Source of the DNA: Flavobacteriales bacterium ALC-1
GTDB lineage: Bacteria; Bacteroidota; Bacteroidia; Flavobacteriales; Flavobacteriaceae
Length of the DNA stretch: 64,000 bases
Assembly (NCBI GenBank): GCA_000171875.1
Contig: ABHI01000002.1
Location: forward strand, 744,001-808,000
Reading direction: 5' to 3'
Below the pieces are notes generated by a model. It made no database searches. It was not told the origin of the DNA and saw only the letters and a list, made by a program, of their open reading frames with translations. The position numbers were made by a program, and so were the translations under genes. Below are positions 1 to 8,250 of this stretch, piece by piece; positions within the stretch are counted from its first letter, which is position 1; every line of letters begins with the position of its first letter.

Positions 1-843
1 TATAAGATTAATGATTTTAAGGTAGAAAAAGGAAGGTTTTATGGTGAATCTGAATCAGAATCTGGTGCGCCAGTTATAGTATTAGGTTACACTATTGCAG
101 AAAATTTATTTGGGGATTCTAATCCAATAGGAAAGAAAGTAAGAGCTTTTGGTAGGAAACTAACAGTGATTGGTGTAATAAAAAAGTTTGGAGCGAGTAT
201 TTTTGACTCACCAGATGAGAGGGCCTATGTACCAGTAAATTTTGTAAGACGCTTTAGAAATGGAGGTGTTAATGGTTTGCCTGGTGCTATAATTATTAAG
301 CCAAGTTCAGATGTTGATATATCATCTTTTGAACAAGTTTTGAAGCAAAAGTTTAGAGCTTTTCGTGGTTTAAAAGCTGGTGAAGATGATAATTTCTTTG
401 TTAATAAAATTTCTGGGTTTGTAAGTGCAGTAGATGGTGTTATATCTGGAATGAATTTGATAGGTTGGATAATTAGTGGTTTCTCACTTTTAGTTGGTGG
501 CTTTGGTATTGCTAATATTATGTTTGTTAGTGTTAAAGAGCGTACCAACCTCATTGGTATTCAAAAATCATTGGGAGCTAAGAATAAATTTATCTTATTT
601 CAATTTTTATTTGAAGCCGTGATTTTAGCTATAGTTGGTGGTTTAGTTGGCCTATTACTAGTTTGGATTACTGCCCTTATAATGAATGGAGTTGTTGGAG
701 ATAGTTTTGAATTTGTACTCTCCTTAGGAAATATGTTTATAGGATTTTGCCTATCTACTTTTATTGGATTAATTTCTGGCGTCATACCTGCAATTTCTGC
801 TTCAAAATTAGATCCTGTTGAAGCTATTAGAACAGGCATGTAA
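1..843 (+). CDS. ABC transporter permease, FtsX/MacB type (5' end outside window)
   Basis: The reading frame is open from the first base to the stop at 841-843, so the gene begins upstream and about 280 codons are visible. The visible part is the end of the periplasmic MacB_PCD domain followed by the FtsX domain. That domain has three hydrophobic segments and the family's typical last line, SKLDPVEAIRTGM. Permeases of this family work with an ATPase in MacB/LolCDE-like exporters or mechanotransmission complexes of the inner membrane; the substrate cannot be read from sequence. The next gene is a paralogue with an almost identical C-terminal half, so the two probably form a heterodimer or successive permeases of one system. 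The ATPase is probably upstream, outside the window. Confidence 0.9.
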   Translation, partial: YKINDFKVEKGRFYGESESESGAPVIVLGYTIAENLFGDSNPIGKKVRAFGRKLTVIGVIKKFGASIFDSPDERAYVPVNFVRRFRNGGVNGLPGAIIIKPSSDVDISSFEQVLKQKFRAFRGLKAGEDDNFFVNKISGFVSAVDGVISGMNLIGWIISGFSLLVGGFGIANIMFVSVKERTNLIGIQKSLGAKNKFILFQFLFEAVILAIVGGLVGLLLVWITALIMNGVVGDSFEFVLSLGNMFIGFCLSTFIGLISGVIPAISASKLDPVEAIRTGM

Positions 844-940
844 TAACACGACATCTCTTCTTTATTTATCTGATGTTATTTTTTAATAATTAGCTTGTTA
901 CTCTAAAAGCACTATCTTTAAATCGATTTAAAGATGGTCT

Positions 941-2194
941 ATGTTAGTTTATTTAAGAGTATTTAAAGAGAGTTTTGCATTTGCTATAAATGCACTTCGT
1001 AACAATAAACTTCGTACGTTTTTATCACTTATAGGTGTAACAGTAGGAATCTTTTCTATAATCGCAGTTTTAGCCGCTGTAGATTCATTAGATAAAAATA
1101 TTAAAGATAGTTTGTCGGGTTTAGACAGTAATACTATGTATCTCGCAAATATGTCTTTTGGGCCAACAGATGTCCCAAGATGGAAACGTGAGCAGTTCGA
1201 TGAAGTTACATACGATGAATATAGGCAGTTAAAAGCCTCACTTTCTGGTGCTGAGCATGTGGCTTTTCAATTATTTGTGAGGCGTGAAAATATTAGATAT
1301 GAGTCTGAACAAGTAAGTAGTGTAAACACTGTTGTCGTATCAAACGAGTTTACAGATATCCAAGTTCTTGAGTTTGAAAAAGGACGATTTTATAACGAAT
1401 CTGAATCCAATTCGGGTAAAGCAGTCGTAGTCATTGGTTCAGAAATTGCTGAATCTTTGTTTGGTGATTTTGAGCCTATTGGTAAAAAAGTTAGGCTTTA
1501 TGGACAAAAATTCACCGTTATCGGAGTCGTTAAAAAAGAAGGTTCTGGACTTTTTGGAGATAGTAACGATATTTCTATTTTTCTACCAGCTAATTATTAT
1601 AGAAATAGATTTGGTAATAACAATCCATTTATTAAAAATATAGTTATTATCAAACCTAAAAATGGTACTGATATAGAGGGTTTAAAGGCTGATGTTGTAC
1701 AATCCATGCGCGGGAAAAGAGGTTTAAAGCCAGATGAGATTAATACATTCTTTATTAGTGTCATTTCTGGACTTAAAGATGCGATTGACGGTATAATTGG
1801 AGCGATGAATCTTATTGGTTGGATCATCAGCGGTTTTTCACTTTTGGTTGGTGGTTTTGGTATTGCAAATATTATGTTTGTGAGTGTGAAAGAGCGAACC
1901 AATCTCATTGGAATTCAAAAATCCTTAGGAGCAAAAAATAAATTTATTTTATTTCAATTTTTATTTGAAGCTGTAATATTAGCTATAGTTGGTGGTTTAG
2001 TTGGTTTATTTTTAGTGTGGCTAATTGCTATGATAATGAATGGATTTATTGAAGATTTTGAATTTGTACTATCCTTTTGGAATATGTTTTTAGGCTTCGG
2101 CTTATCAACTTTTATTGGTTTAATCTCTGGTGTGATACCTGCAATTTCTGCTTCTAAACTAGATCCTGTTGAGGCTATTAGAACAGGAATGTAG
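941..2194 (+). CDS. ABC transporter permease, FtsX/MacB type (complete paralogue of the preceding gene)
   Basis: A 417-residue inner-membrane protein with the standard MacB-permease layout: an N-terminal membrane helix after the motif NNKLRTFLSLIGVTVG (about residues 20-36), a periplasmic MacB_PCD domain of about 240 residues, then three C-terminal helices in an FtsX domain ending SKLDPVEAIRTGM. The ATG at 941 gives the usual short cytoplasmic lead. It follows the first permease by 97 bp. About 65 residues around IANIMFVSVKERTNLIGIQ are identical between the two proteins while third-codon positions differ widely. This points to an old duplication held by selection rather than recent copying. 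The substrate is unknown. Its stop lies only 39 bp from the stop of the convergent GAF gene. Confidence 0.92.
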   Translation: MLVYLRVFKESFAFAINALRNNKLRTFLSLIGVTVGIFSIIAVLAAVDSLDKNIKDSLSGLDSNTMYLANMSFGPTDVPRWKREQFDEVTYDEYRQLKASLSGAEHVAFQLFVRRENIRYESEQVSSVNTVVVSNEFTDIQVLEFEKGRFYNESESNSGKAVVVIGSEIAESLFGDFEPIGKKVRLYGQKFTVIGVVKKEGSGLFGDSNDISIFLPANYYRNRFGNNNPFIKNIVIIKPKNGTDIEGLKADVVQSMRGKRGLKPDEINTFFISVISGLKDAIDGIIGAMNLIGWIISGFSLLVGGFGIANIMFVSVKERTNLIGIQKSLGAKNKFILFQFLFEAVILAIVGGLVGLFLVWLIAMIMNGFIEDFEFVLSFWNMFLGFGLSTFIGLISGVIPAISASKLDPVEAIRTGM

Positions 2195-2233
2195 AATCAT
2201 AAAACTCGTAATTTTAATTGAATGTCTTGGGGT

Positions 2234-2692
2234 TTATGAAAGGAGTGACGCAACTTCAGAGCAAACAAACTCTAAAAATCTTTCGTCGGCTTCAGTAAAA
2301 GGATCAGGCGTATTAGAGTCTATATCTATTTGTCCCTTATTTTCTCCATTTACAAAAATGGGAACAACTATTTCTGCCTTAACTGTAATACTACAAGCAA
2401 TGTAGTTATCTTGAGCTGCAACATCTGGGACTACAAAATTTTCATTACTAACCGCTACTTGCCCACAAATACCTTTACCAAACGGAATTATAGTGTGGTC
2501 TGTTGGTTCACCAACATAAGGCCCTAGTTTTAATTCGTTTCTATCACCATTTTTAAAGTAAAACCCAACCCAATTATAATAACTTATATTGGTTTCAAGT
2601 ATTTCACAAATCTTCAGCAAACGTTCGTCAACAGTAAGATTGTTTTGAGAAATAATAGATTTTATATGTGGCTTTAATTCTTGTAAGGTCAT
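2234..2692 (-). CDS. GAF-domain protein, free methionine-(R)-sulfoxide reductase family
   Basis: A 152-residue single GAF domain. The fRMsr family reduces free Met-R-sulfoxide using cysteines in the segment IPFGKGICG...IAC. Here Cys76 (GICG) and Cys100 (YIACS, aligning with the catalytic Cys118 of E. coli MsrC/YebR) are present. The third family cysteine, ten residues before GICG, is His66. The IVVPI and GQIDIDS segments typical of the family follow. The protein may therefore be active with a two-cysteine cycle, or may be a related GAF sensor. It is cytosolic, with no signal peptide. It is a single gene between convergent permeases and the divergent exosortase gene. Confidence 0.8.
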   Translation of the reverse strand: MTLQELKPHIKSIISQNNLTVDERLLKICEILETNISYYNWVGFYFKNGDRNELKLGPYVGEPTDHTIIPFGKGICGQVAVSNENFVVPDVAAQDNYIACSITVKAEIVVPIFVNGENKGQIDIDSNTPDPFTEADERFLEFVCSEVASLLS

Positions 2693-2709
2693 ATGTGTAA
2701 AACTTTTGG

Positions 2710-2717
2710 CAAAAGTA
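2710..2717 (-). promoter_or_regulatory. Candidate -7 box for the GAF/fRMsr gene
   Basis: Read on the minus strand the octamer is TACTTTTG, a perfect match to the Bacteroidota -7 consensus TAnnTTTG, lying 17 nt upstream of the ATG at 2692. No clear TTG -33 element is seen at the expected distance, so this is a half-site call. Confidence 0.4.
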
Positions 2718-2787
2718 TTTTAAAATGCGTAAAAATGAACTACTGTTTTTATAATTTTAACAACAAACTAACATCATCGTCTTTTAT

Positions 2788-3339
2788 TTGAAAGCGCTTT
2801 TAGAAAAATATAAATTAGTTATCCGTTTTATAGTTACATTTTTGGCTGTATATACTGTATTGACAATTGGCTATAATATATATCTAAACTTGTCTGAGGG
2901 TTCTAAGTTTTATCCAGATTATATGACCAATTTAGTTTCTCATCAAACCAATACTTTGCTAAATAGCATAGGTTATGAAGCTAGTGTGCTACCACATCCA
3001 AATGAACCATCCATGAAAGTTATTATGAATGGAAAATTTGTAGTAAGGATCATAGAAGGTTGTAATGCTATGAGTGTTATTATTTTGTTTTTGTCATTTA
3101 TTGTAGCTTTTGCAGGCAAGTTAAAAACCACTTTGTTTTATTGTTTTGCAGGTTGTATTATTATATATGCTTTTAATTTAATCCGAATCGTGGCCTTATC
3201 GGTTGGGTTATACCACTATCCTTGGAGAGAAGAAATTTTGCATCAGATTATATTTCCGATGCTCATTTACGGTACCGTATTTTTACTCTGGATGGTTTGG
3301 GTCAACCGTTTTTCTAAATCTGTGAAAGCGAATGCCTAA
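2788..3339 (+). CDS. xrtF: Exosortase family protein XrtF
   Basis: A 183-residue polytopic membrane protein with the exosortase catalytic triad in order: Cys92 in EGCNA, Arg133 in NLIRI and His152 in ILHQI, each next to or within a membrane helix. Exosortases are transpeptidase-like enzymes that cut C-terminal sorting tails; the XrtF subfamily is typical of Flavobacteriia and its targets are poorly known. An in-frame stop lies at 2758-2760 and no ATG follows it, so the start is taken as TTG at 2788, which gives the expected short N-terminus. The next gene overlaps by 8 bp and is its usual partner, so the two are translationally coupled. No PEP-CTERM-like tail was recognised in the window's other proteins. 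Confidence 0.9.
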   Translation: MKALLEKYKLVIRFIVTFLAVYTVLTIGYNIYLNLSEGSKFYPDYMTNLVSHQTNTLLNSIGYEASVLPHPNEPSMKVIMNGKFVVRIIEGCNAMSVIILFLSFIVAFAGKLKTTLFYCFAGCIIIYAFNLIRIVALSVGLYHYPWREEILHQIIFPMLIYGTVFLLWMVWVNRFSKSVKANA

Positions 3340-3760
3340 GTTAACACGATACATTTTGACTTTTTTATTACTACTGGTTTTGGTAGCTATTCGTTTTTTT
3401 GAAGACCAATTGTTTTACGATCCGTACTTAACATTTTTTGAGAGCGATTATTTGTATATGGACAATCCAAGGCGCGAGGTTGCTAAACTGGTGCTCTTTA
3501 TAAGCCTAAGATATTTGCTAAATACACTTGCCTCTTTAGGAATTATCTACCTCATCTTTAACGATAAGGTTATGGTTAAGTTTTCTTCTATTATCTATGG
3601 AATTGCCTTTGTAGTATTAATGATTCCGTTTCTATATTTTGTTATTAACCCACAGCAAGAGGATTACTATTTGTTCTTCAATATTAGACGATTTTTAATT
3701 CAGCCTATCCTATTGATTTTGTTGTTGCCAGCTTTTTATTATTATAAACTGAATCGTTAA
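3332..3760 (+). CDS. Exosortase F system-associated membrane protein
   Basis: A 142-residue protein with about four hydrophobic helices, including an N-terminal one (ILTFLLLLVLVAIRFF). It is recognised by its position, overlapping the 3' end of xrtF by 8 bp, and by the FEDQLFYDPYLTFF-type segment after the first helix that is typical of the XrtF-associated family. It probably acts with XrtF in the inner membrane, but its biochemical role is not established. No catalytic motif is visible. Confidence 0.85.
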   Translation: MPKLTRYILTFLLLLVLVAIRFFEDQLFYDPYLTFFESDYLYMDNPRREVAKLVLFISLRYLLNTLASLGIIYLIFNDKVMVKFSSIIYGIAFVVLMIPFLYFVINPQQEDYYLFFNIRRFLIQPILLILLLPAFYYYKLNR

Positions 3761-3798
3761 GAGTTTTATAATAATACAATCAGTTTTTAATTATTTTG

Positions 3799-3806
3799 TA
3801 GCTTTG
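3799..3806 (+). promoter_or_regulatory. Candidate -7 box just before the HYC_CC_PP gene
   Basis: The sequence TAGCTTTG matches TAnnTTTG exactly and ends 4 nt before the GTG start at 3811. Transcription from it would begin at or within a few bases of the start codon, so the mRNA would be almost leaderless. No clear -33 TTG was found. Confidence 0.45.
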
Positions 3807-3810
3807 CACT

Positions 3811-4224
3811 GTGAAATTCTCAATTGCACATAAAAGCTTTTCAGTAGCCTTATCATTTTTGGTATTGTTCTCAACACTATCATTAACGATAGAGAAACAT
3901 TTTTGTGGAGATACATTAATGGATGTTGCTATATTTTCTGAAGTTGAAAAGTGTGCTATGGAAGCTTTTGAAATGGAGCAAGCAGAAATCACCAAAAAAT
4001 CGTGTTGTAAGGACGAAATTGATGTTTTAGAAGGCTTAAACCAATTAACAACAAATTCGTTTGAAGACTTAGACGACATACAAAAGCAAGTCCTTTTTGC
4101 TTACAGTTATGCATATATTAATCTTTTTGAAGGTTTAGCAAACTCAGTTATTCCTCATAAGGATTACTCACCTCCTAATCTCATCAAAGACATACAAGTC
4201 TTGGATGAAACTTACCTTATTTGA
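3811..4224 (+). CDS. HYC_CC_PP family protein (small secreted, metal-receptor-associated)
   Basis: A 137-residue protein with an N-terminal hydrophobic segment (residues 9-26) acting as signal or anchor. It carries the three signatures that name the family: an H-aromatic-C motif (HFCGD, about residues 31-35), a CC pair (KSCCKDE, about 66-72) and a late PP (YSPPNL). The paired cysteines and the acidic and methionine-rich middle suggest metal or redox chemistry. The start is GTG at 3811; no upstream ATG fits. It sits directly before a TonB-dependent receptor and close to an HMA protein, which supports a role in heavy-metal (perhaps copper) handling. The function is inferred from context only. 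Confidence 0.82.
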   Translation: MKFSIAHKSFSVALSFLVLFSTLSLTIEKHFCGDTLMDVAIFSEVEKCAMEAFEMEQAEITKKSCCKDEIDVLEGLNQLTTNSFEDLDDIQKQVLFAYSYAYINLFEGLANSVIPHKDYSPPNLIKDIQVLDETYLI

Positions 4225-4294
4225 TTTAGTTATAACCTTTATTGAAAAAGAGCACATGTACTTGTGCTAAATGTTATATCTACAAATCAAACAA

Positions 4295-6532
4295 ATGAAA
4301 ACATATTTAATAATAAATTTCTTGTTCTTGTCGCTTGTTATATCAGCTCAAGAACAACTTAAAGGCATTGTTTTAGAAACAAGTAGTTCTAAAGAAATGC
4401 CATTACCAGGAGCTAATGTGTATTGGTTGGGTTCGTCTGTTGGTACAATTACCGATGATGACGGCACATTTTCATTGCCTTATAGATTCTCATATAATAA
4501 GTTAGTGATTAGTTATGTTGGCTTTAAAACCGATACCCTAACCGTTACCGAAAACAAATACATTAAACATGTATTGCAAGCTTCTGAAGAACTAGATGTA
4601 GTAACTGTGACTTCGAGAAAACAAGCCACTGCAAAATCGTATCTAAAAGCTACAAATACACTTTTTGTTAGTAGTGATGAGTTGCTAAAAGCGGCTTGTT
4701 GTAATCTCTCTGAAAGTTTTGAAACCAATCCGTCTATCGATGTCAACTTTGCAGATGCGGTTTCAGGAACACGACAAATAAAAATGTTGGGTTTAAAATC
4801 ACCATATATCCTTATCGCAACAGAGAATATTCCTGCTATTAGAGGAGCATCTCAAGCTTATGGCTTAAGTTTTATTCCAGGCACTTGGGTAGAGAGTATC
4901 CAAATTACAAAAGGAACAGGAAGTGTAGTCAACGGTTTTGAAAGTATTGCAGGTCAAATCAATGCAGAACTTGTAAAACCGACTAAAGATGATAAGCTAT
5001 TTGTAAATTTCTATGGAGCATCAAGTGAGCGTTTGGAGTTAAATACGCATTTCAATACAAAGCTTTCAGATAAATGGAGTACAGGCTTGTACTTACATGG
5101 AAATACACATCAAAGAAAACACGATGTTAATGATGACGGTTTTTTAGATATGCCTCTATATAATCAGATCAATGTGATGAATCGTTGGCAGTATACCAAT
5201 GCAGAAAAAGGCGTCGTTAGTTTTATCAATTTAAGATACTTAAATGATGAAAAACAAGCAGGTCAAGTAGATTTTAATCCAAATAGAGATAAAGGAACTA
5301 CTAATTTTTGGGGCAGTGAAATTAATACGGAACGTTTTGAAATCACTACAAAATTAGGTTATGTGAATCCTGAAATCCCTTATCAGAGTTTAGGATTTCA
5401 AACCGCTTATAGTCATCATGAACAAGATTCTTATTTTGGATTGAATTTATATGACATTGAGCATAATAGTTTTTATTCAAACTTGGTATATAATAGTATC
5501 ATTTCAGATTCTCGCCATAAGGTAAAAACAGGATTAAGTTTTACTTACGATCATTATGATGAGTTAGTGAATACAGATATATATGAGCGTACCGAAAATT
5601 CTTTTGGTGGCTTTTTTGAATACTCCTATGATGATTTAGATAAGCTTACCATGACAGCAGGTGTAAGAGTAGATCAGCACAATAGGCTTGGGTTTTTTGT
5701 AACACCACGTTTGCATCTAAGATATTCACCTTGGGAAAAATCTGCTTTTAGAGCGTCTATAGGTAGAGGCAAGCGAAGCGCCAATATTTTTGCAGAAAAC
5801 CAAAATATGTTCTCAAGTTCTCGACAGATAAATATTTTAAATTCTGGTGGAAAAATTTATGGTTTAGATCCAGAAATTGCTTGGAACTATGGTGTCAGTT
5901 ATTTGCAAGGCTTTAACTTATTTGATAGAAAAGCAGATATCACTTTAGACTTTTACAGAACTAATTTTCAAAATCAAGTGGTAATAGATTGGGAAAATCC
6001 ATTTGAAGTTAATTTTTATAATCTTGAAGGGGATAGTTATGCTAACAGCTTTCAGTTTGAGTTTAATTATAATGCTTTTGAAGGCTTTGATTTACGTACA
6101 GCCTACAAATTTTATGATGTAAAAACGGATTATACTTCTGGTAAATTAGAAAAACCATTAGTGCCAAAGCATCGTTTGTTTGCTAATGCATCTTATGAAA
6201 CTAAGACTAAAGACAATGGAGCACAATGGAAATTTGATGCGACATACAACTGGTTGAGTGAGCAACGTTTTCCAAGTACAGATTTAAGTGTGTCAGAATT
6301 CCAATTAGATGAGTATTCACCTACTATAGGAACGTTAAATTTGCAAGTTACCAAAGTATTTTCTCCTAAATTTGAGTTATATTTAGGTGGCGAAAACGTG
6401 ACTAATGTACGCCAAAGCAACCCTGTTGTAAGTGCAGAAAACCCGTTTGGAGCAAATTTTGATAGTAATTTTGTGTATGGTCCAATTTTTGGAAGTATGT
6501 ATTATGCAGGATTACGTTTTAGAATAAAATAA
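4295..6532 (+). CDS. TonB-dependent receptor with carboxypeptidase-like regulatory domain, probably metal-related
   Basis: An outer-membrane receptor of 745 residues. The ATG at 4295 is preferred over one eight codons earlier because it puts a clean signal peptide (MKTYLIINFLFLSLVISAQ) at the N-terminus. Then come a carboxypeptidase D-like beta domain (about 25-100, with PGANVYWLGSSVGT), a TonB-box-like segment (DVVTVTSRKQ), a plug domain and a 22-strand-type barrel ending in LRFRIK. A CC pair at the start of the plug (LKAACCNLSESF) and the neighbouring HYC_CC_PP and HMA proteins make a metal or metallophore substrate likely; this is inference. The ancestral substrate could also be a siderophore or vitamin. 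Confidence 0.88.
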   Translation: MKTYLIINFLFLSLVISAQEQLKGIVLETSSSKEMPLPGANVYWLGSSVGTITDDDGTFSLPYRFSYNKLVISYVGFKTDTLTVTENKYIKHVLQASEELDVVTVTSRKQATAKSYLKATNTLFVSSDELLKAACCNLSESFETNPSIDVNFADAVSGTRQIKMLGLKSPYILIATENIPAIRGASQAYGLSFIPGTWVESIQITKGTGSVVNGFESIAGQINAELVKPTKDDKLFVNFYGASSERLELNTHFNTKLSDKWSTGLYLHGNTHQRKHDVNDDGFLDMPLYNQINVMNRWQYTNAEKGVVSFINLRYLNDEKQAGQVDFNPNRDKGTTNFWGSEINTERFEITTKLGYVNPEIPYQSLGFQTAYSHHEQDSYFGLNLYDIEHNSFYSNLVYNSIISDSRHKVKTGLSFTYDHYDELVNTDIYERTENSFGGFFEYSYDDLDKLTMTAGVRVDQHNRLGFFVTPRLHLRYSPWEKSAFRASIGRGKRSANIFAENQNMFSSSRQINILNSGGKIYGLDPEIAWNYGVSYLQGFNLFDRKADITLDFYRTNFQNQVVIDWENPFEVNFYNLEGDSYANSFQFEFNYNAFEGFDLRTAYKFYDVKTDYTSGKLEKPLVPKHRLFANASYETKTKDNGAQWKFDATYNWLSEQRFPSTDLSVSEFQLDEYSPTIGTLNLQVTKVFSPKFELYLGGENVTNVRQSNPVVSAENPFGANFDSNFVYGPIFGSMYYAGLRFRIK

Positions 6533-6554
6533 ACGAATAAAACAAACTGTCTCC

Positions 6555-6599
6555 TCGAGCGCAGTCGAGAGGTATTAAATAGGTCTCGACTGCGCTCGA
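6555..6599. repeat. Perfect inverted repeat with GAGCGCAGTCGAGA core
   Basis: Arms of 16 bp (6555-6570 and 6584-6599) are perfectly complementary around a 13-nt AT-rich loop. The core is the same as in the single degenerate copies near 9688 and 32274. The element lies between the receptor gene and the HMA gene, where the hairpin could act as an mRNA processing or attenuation element, but there is no T-run after it. It looks like a dispersed intergenic repeat of the genome. Confidence 0.8.
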
Positions 6600-6636
6600 C
6601 CAGACAAAAAACATAAAATAAAAAATCAATAAAAAG

Positions 6637-7008
6637 ATGAAACAAATAATTTTAATTTTCGCATTATTAATAGGAACTACAACTTTTGCGCAAGACAAAA
6701 ACAAAAAAGCAAGTATGGAAGTTGATGGTGTTTGCGGTATGTGTAAAGAGCGTATAGAAAAAGCAGCTATTAGAACCAAAGGAGTAAAATCTGCGGTTTG
6801 GAATGTAGATACACATGAGTTAAAACTCATTTATGATGAGAATAAAACAGATTTAAAAACGATTTCTAAAAAGATTGCTTCAGTTGGTCATGATACTAAA
6901 GAGATTAAAGCAACAGAAGAGCAATATCAATCTGTACACCCATGTTGTAAGTATAGAGACAAAGAGGTGCAAAAAGACCATCAAAAAGAAAAGAAAACCA
7001 AAAACTAA
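6637..7008 (+). CDS. Secreted heavy-metal-associated (HMA) domain protein
   Basis: A 123-residue protein with a signal peptide (about residues 1-18, ending TTFAQ) and one HMA/MerP-like fold. The metal-binding loop is GVCGMCKERIE, a CxxC pair on the first helix as in copper and mercury chaperones. The domain ends near residue 90 and is followed by a second cysteine pair (HPCCKYRD) and a lysine-rich tail. It is predicted to be periplasmic and to bind a soft metal such as Cu(I). It lies 104 bp downstream of the TonB-dependent receptor and ends in a strong terminator, so it probably closes the metal module. Confidence 0.88.
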   Translation: MKQIILIFALLIGTTTFAQDKNKKASMEVDGVCGMCKERIEKAAIRTKGVKSAVWNVDTHELKLIYDENKTDLKTISKKIASVGHDTKEIKATEEQYQSVHPCCKYRDKEVQKDHQKEKKTKN

Positions 7009-7019
7009 AATTAATATTG

Positions 7020-7048
7020 AAGCCTGAATCTTAGATTCAGGCTTTTTT
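7020..7048 (+). terminator. Intrinsic terminator after the HMA gene
   Basis: An 11-bp perfect stem (AAGCCTGAATC / GATTCAGGCTT) with a TTA loop is followed by a T-run, 11 bp after the stop codon. Confidence 0.9.
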
Positions 7049-7118
7049 ATATACTATCATTATAAATTCGTTTAAGAATCTCATTGTATCTTTAAAGTCA
7101 TTAATAGTACTAATCTGA

Positions 7119-8177
7119 ATGCAAAAAGTAGAAAAGTTCTCTCCAGAAATCAATAAGGTTTACTTTATAGAACGTCATACCCTTATTCATATTCTATCTG
7201 GTAAGGGAAGTATTCAGGTGGATTTTAAAAATTATTTCGATTGGCAAGAGAAAGCTATTTTCCTAGAAAAAGGACAATACATAAAGTTCTTATCTGATGA
7301 TTTTACGATAAGACGGATAGAATTCTCTAATGACAACAAGTTTTACGACAAAGATGTAAGAGTATTATTTAAGCATTTAATCTCTTTAGGCTATATAGAT
7401 TTATTAGAATGCGAAGACTGTAATACCTTTTTATCAGAATCAGCACTAACTGATAATTCTGCAGACATTATTGATGTATCTTCTAAACAATGGTATTGGC
7501 AAAATCCTTTTAAAGCCAATAAGGAAGAATACCAGGTTATTTTCGACACTAAAGAGATTATTGATAAAGAGTTTTCAAATCATTTAACAGGTAATGATTT
7601 AGTCAATCTTATTAACGATCGTGGTTATAATGCGCAGGCCCTCATTAAAAATAAAATTGGTTTATCGGTTAAGAATTTAATGAGCTCAAAACGATTACAA
7701 GAAAGCCGAAAACAAGTAGCCTTTACTGATAAAAGCATACAAGAAGTGTCTTATGAGTTAGGGTTTAAAGATGACGCTTATTTTAATCGTGTTTTTAAAA
7801 ATTCAACAGGGCAGACACCAAAACAGTTTAGGGATAATTTCGATTTTAGAAACAGAGATTTGTTTTCTCAAAACATAATGGAACTGCTTCAAAAGTATCA
7901 TACCCAAGAACGCGCTCTTGAGTTTTATGCCAACAAAATGAACCTCTCTATAAAGGCATTGTCCAATAAGGTACAGACTAAAATGAATACCTCTCTAGGG
8001 CAATTAATACGGCTAGAATTAATACATACGGCTAAGCTAATGCTTATTGAAGATGAGTCCGTTGCTTCAATATCTAGACGACTAGGTTTTGAAGAGTCTA
8101 ATCACTTTACAAGATTTTTTAAACATTACTCAGGCACTACGCCAACCGATTTCAAACTAAAAAAGTACAATTCTTAG
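7119..8177 (+). CDS. AraC-family regulator with two tandem HTH domains
   Basis: A 352-residue cytosolic protein. Residues 1-100 form a cupin-like sensor region (IERHTLIHILSGKGSIQVDF). Two complete AraC-type HTH modules then follow: about 160-240, containing IQEVSYELGFKDDAYFNRVF and GQTPKQFR, and about 255-348, containing VASISRRLGFEESNHFTRFF and GTTPTDFK. Most AraC proteins have a single such module, so this one could contact four half-sites or bind without dimerising. It lies 74 bp before a run of small genes (NTF2-like, YHS, membrane protein), its likely targets. The inducer is unknown. Confidence 0.87.
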   Translation: MQKVEKFSPEINKVYFIERHTLIHILSGKGSIQVDFKNYFDWQEKAIFLEKGQYIKFLSDDFTIRRIEFSNDNKFYDKDVRVLFKHLISLGYIDLLECEDCNTFLSESALTDNSADIIDVSSKQWYWQNPFKANKEEYQVIFDTKEIIDKEFSNHLTGNDLVNLINDRGYNAQALIKNKIGLSVKNLMSSKRLQESRKQVAFTDKSIQEVSYELGFKDDAYFNRVFKNSTGQTPKQFRDNFDFRNRDLFSQNIMELLQKYHTQERALEFYANKMNLSIKALSNKVQTKMNTSLGQLIRLELIHTAKLMLIEDESVASISRRLGFEESNHFTRFFKHYSGTTPTDFKLKKYNS

Positions 8178-8250
8178 TCCTTTTTTTGTAGCACTTACCC
8201 TTTACATCTCATTGATCTTTGCAGTGTATTAATCACTAAAAACAAATAAG

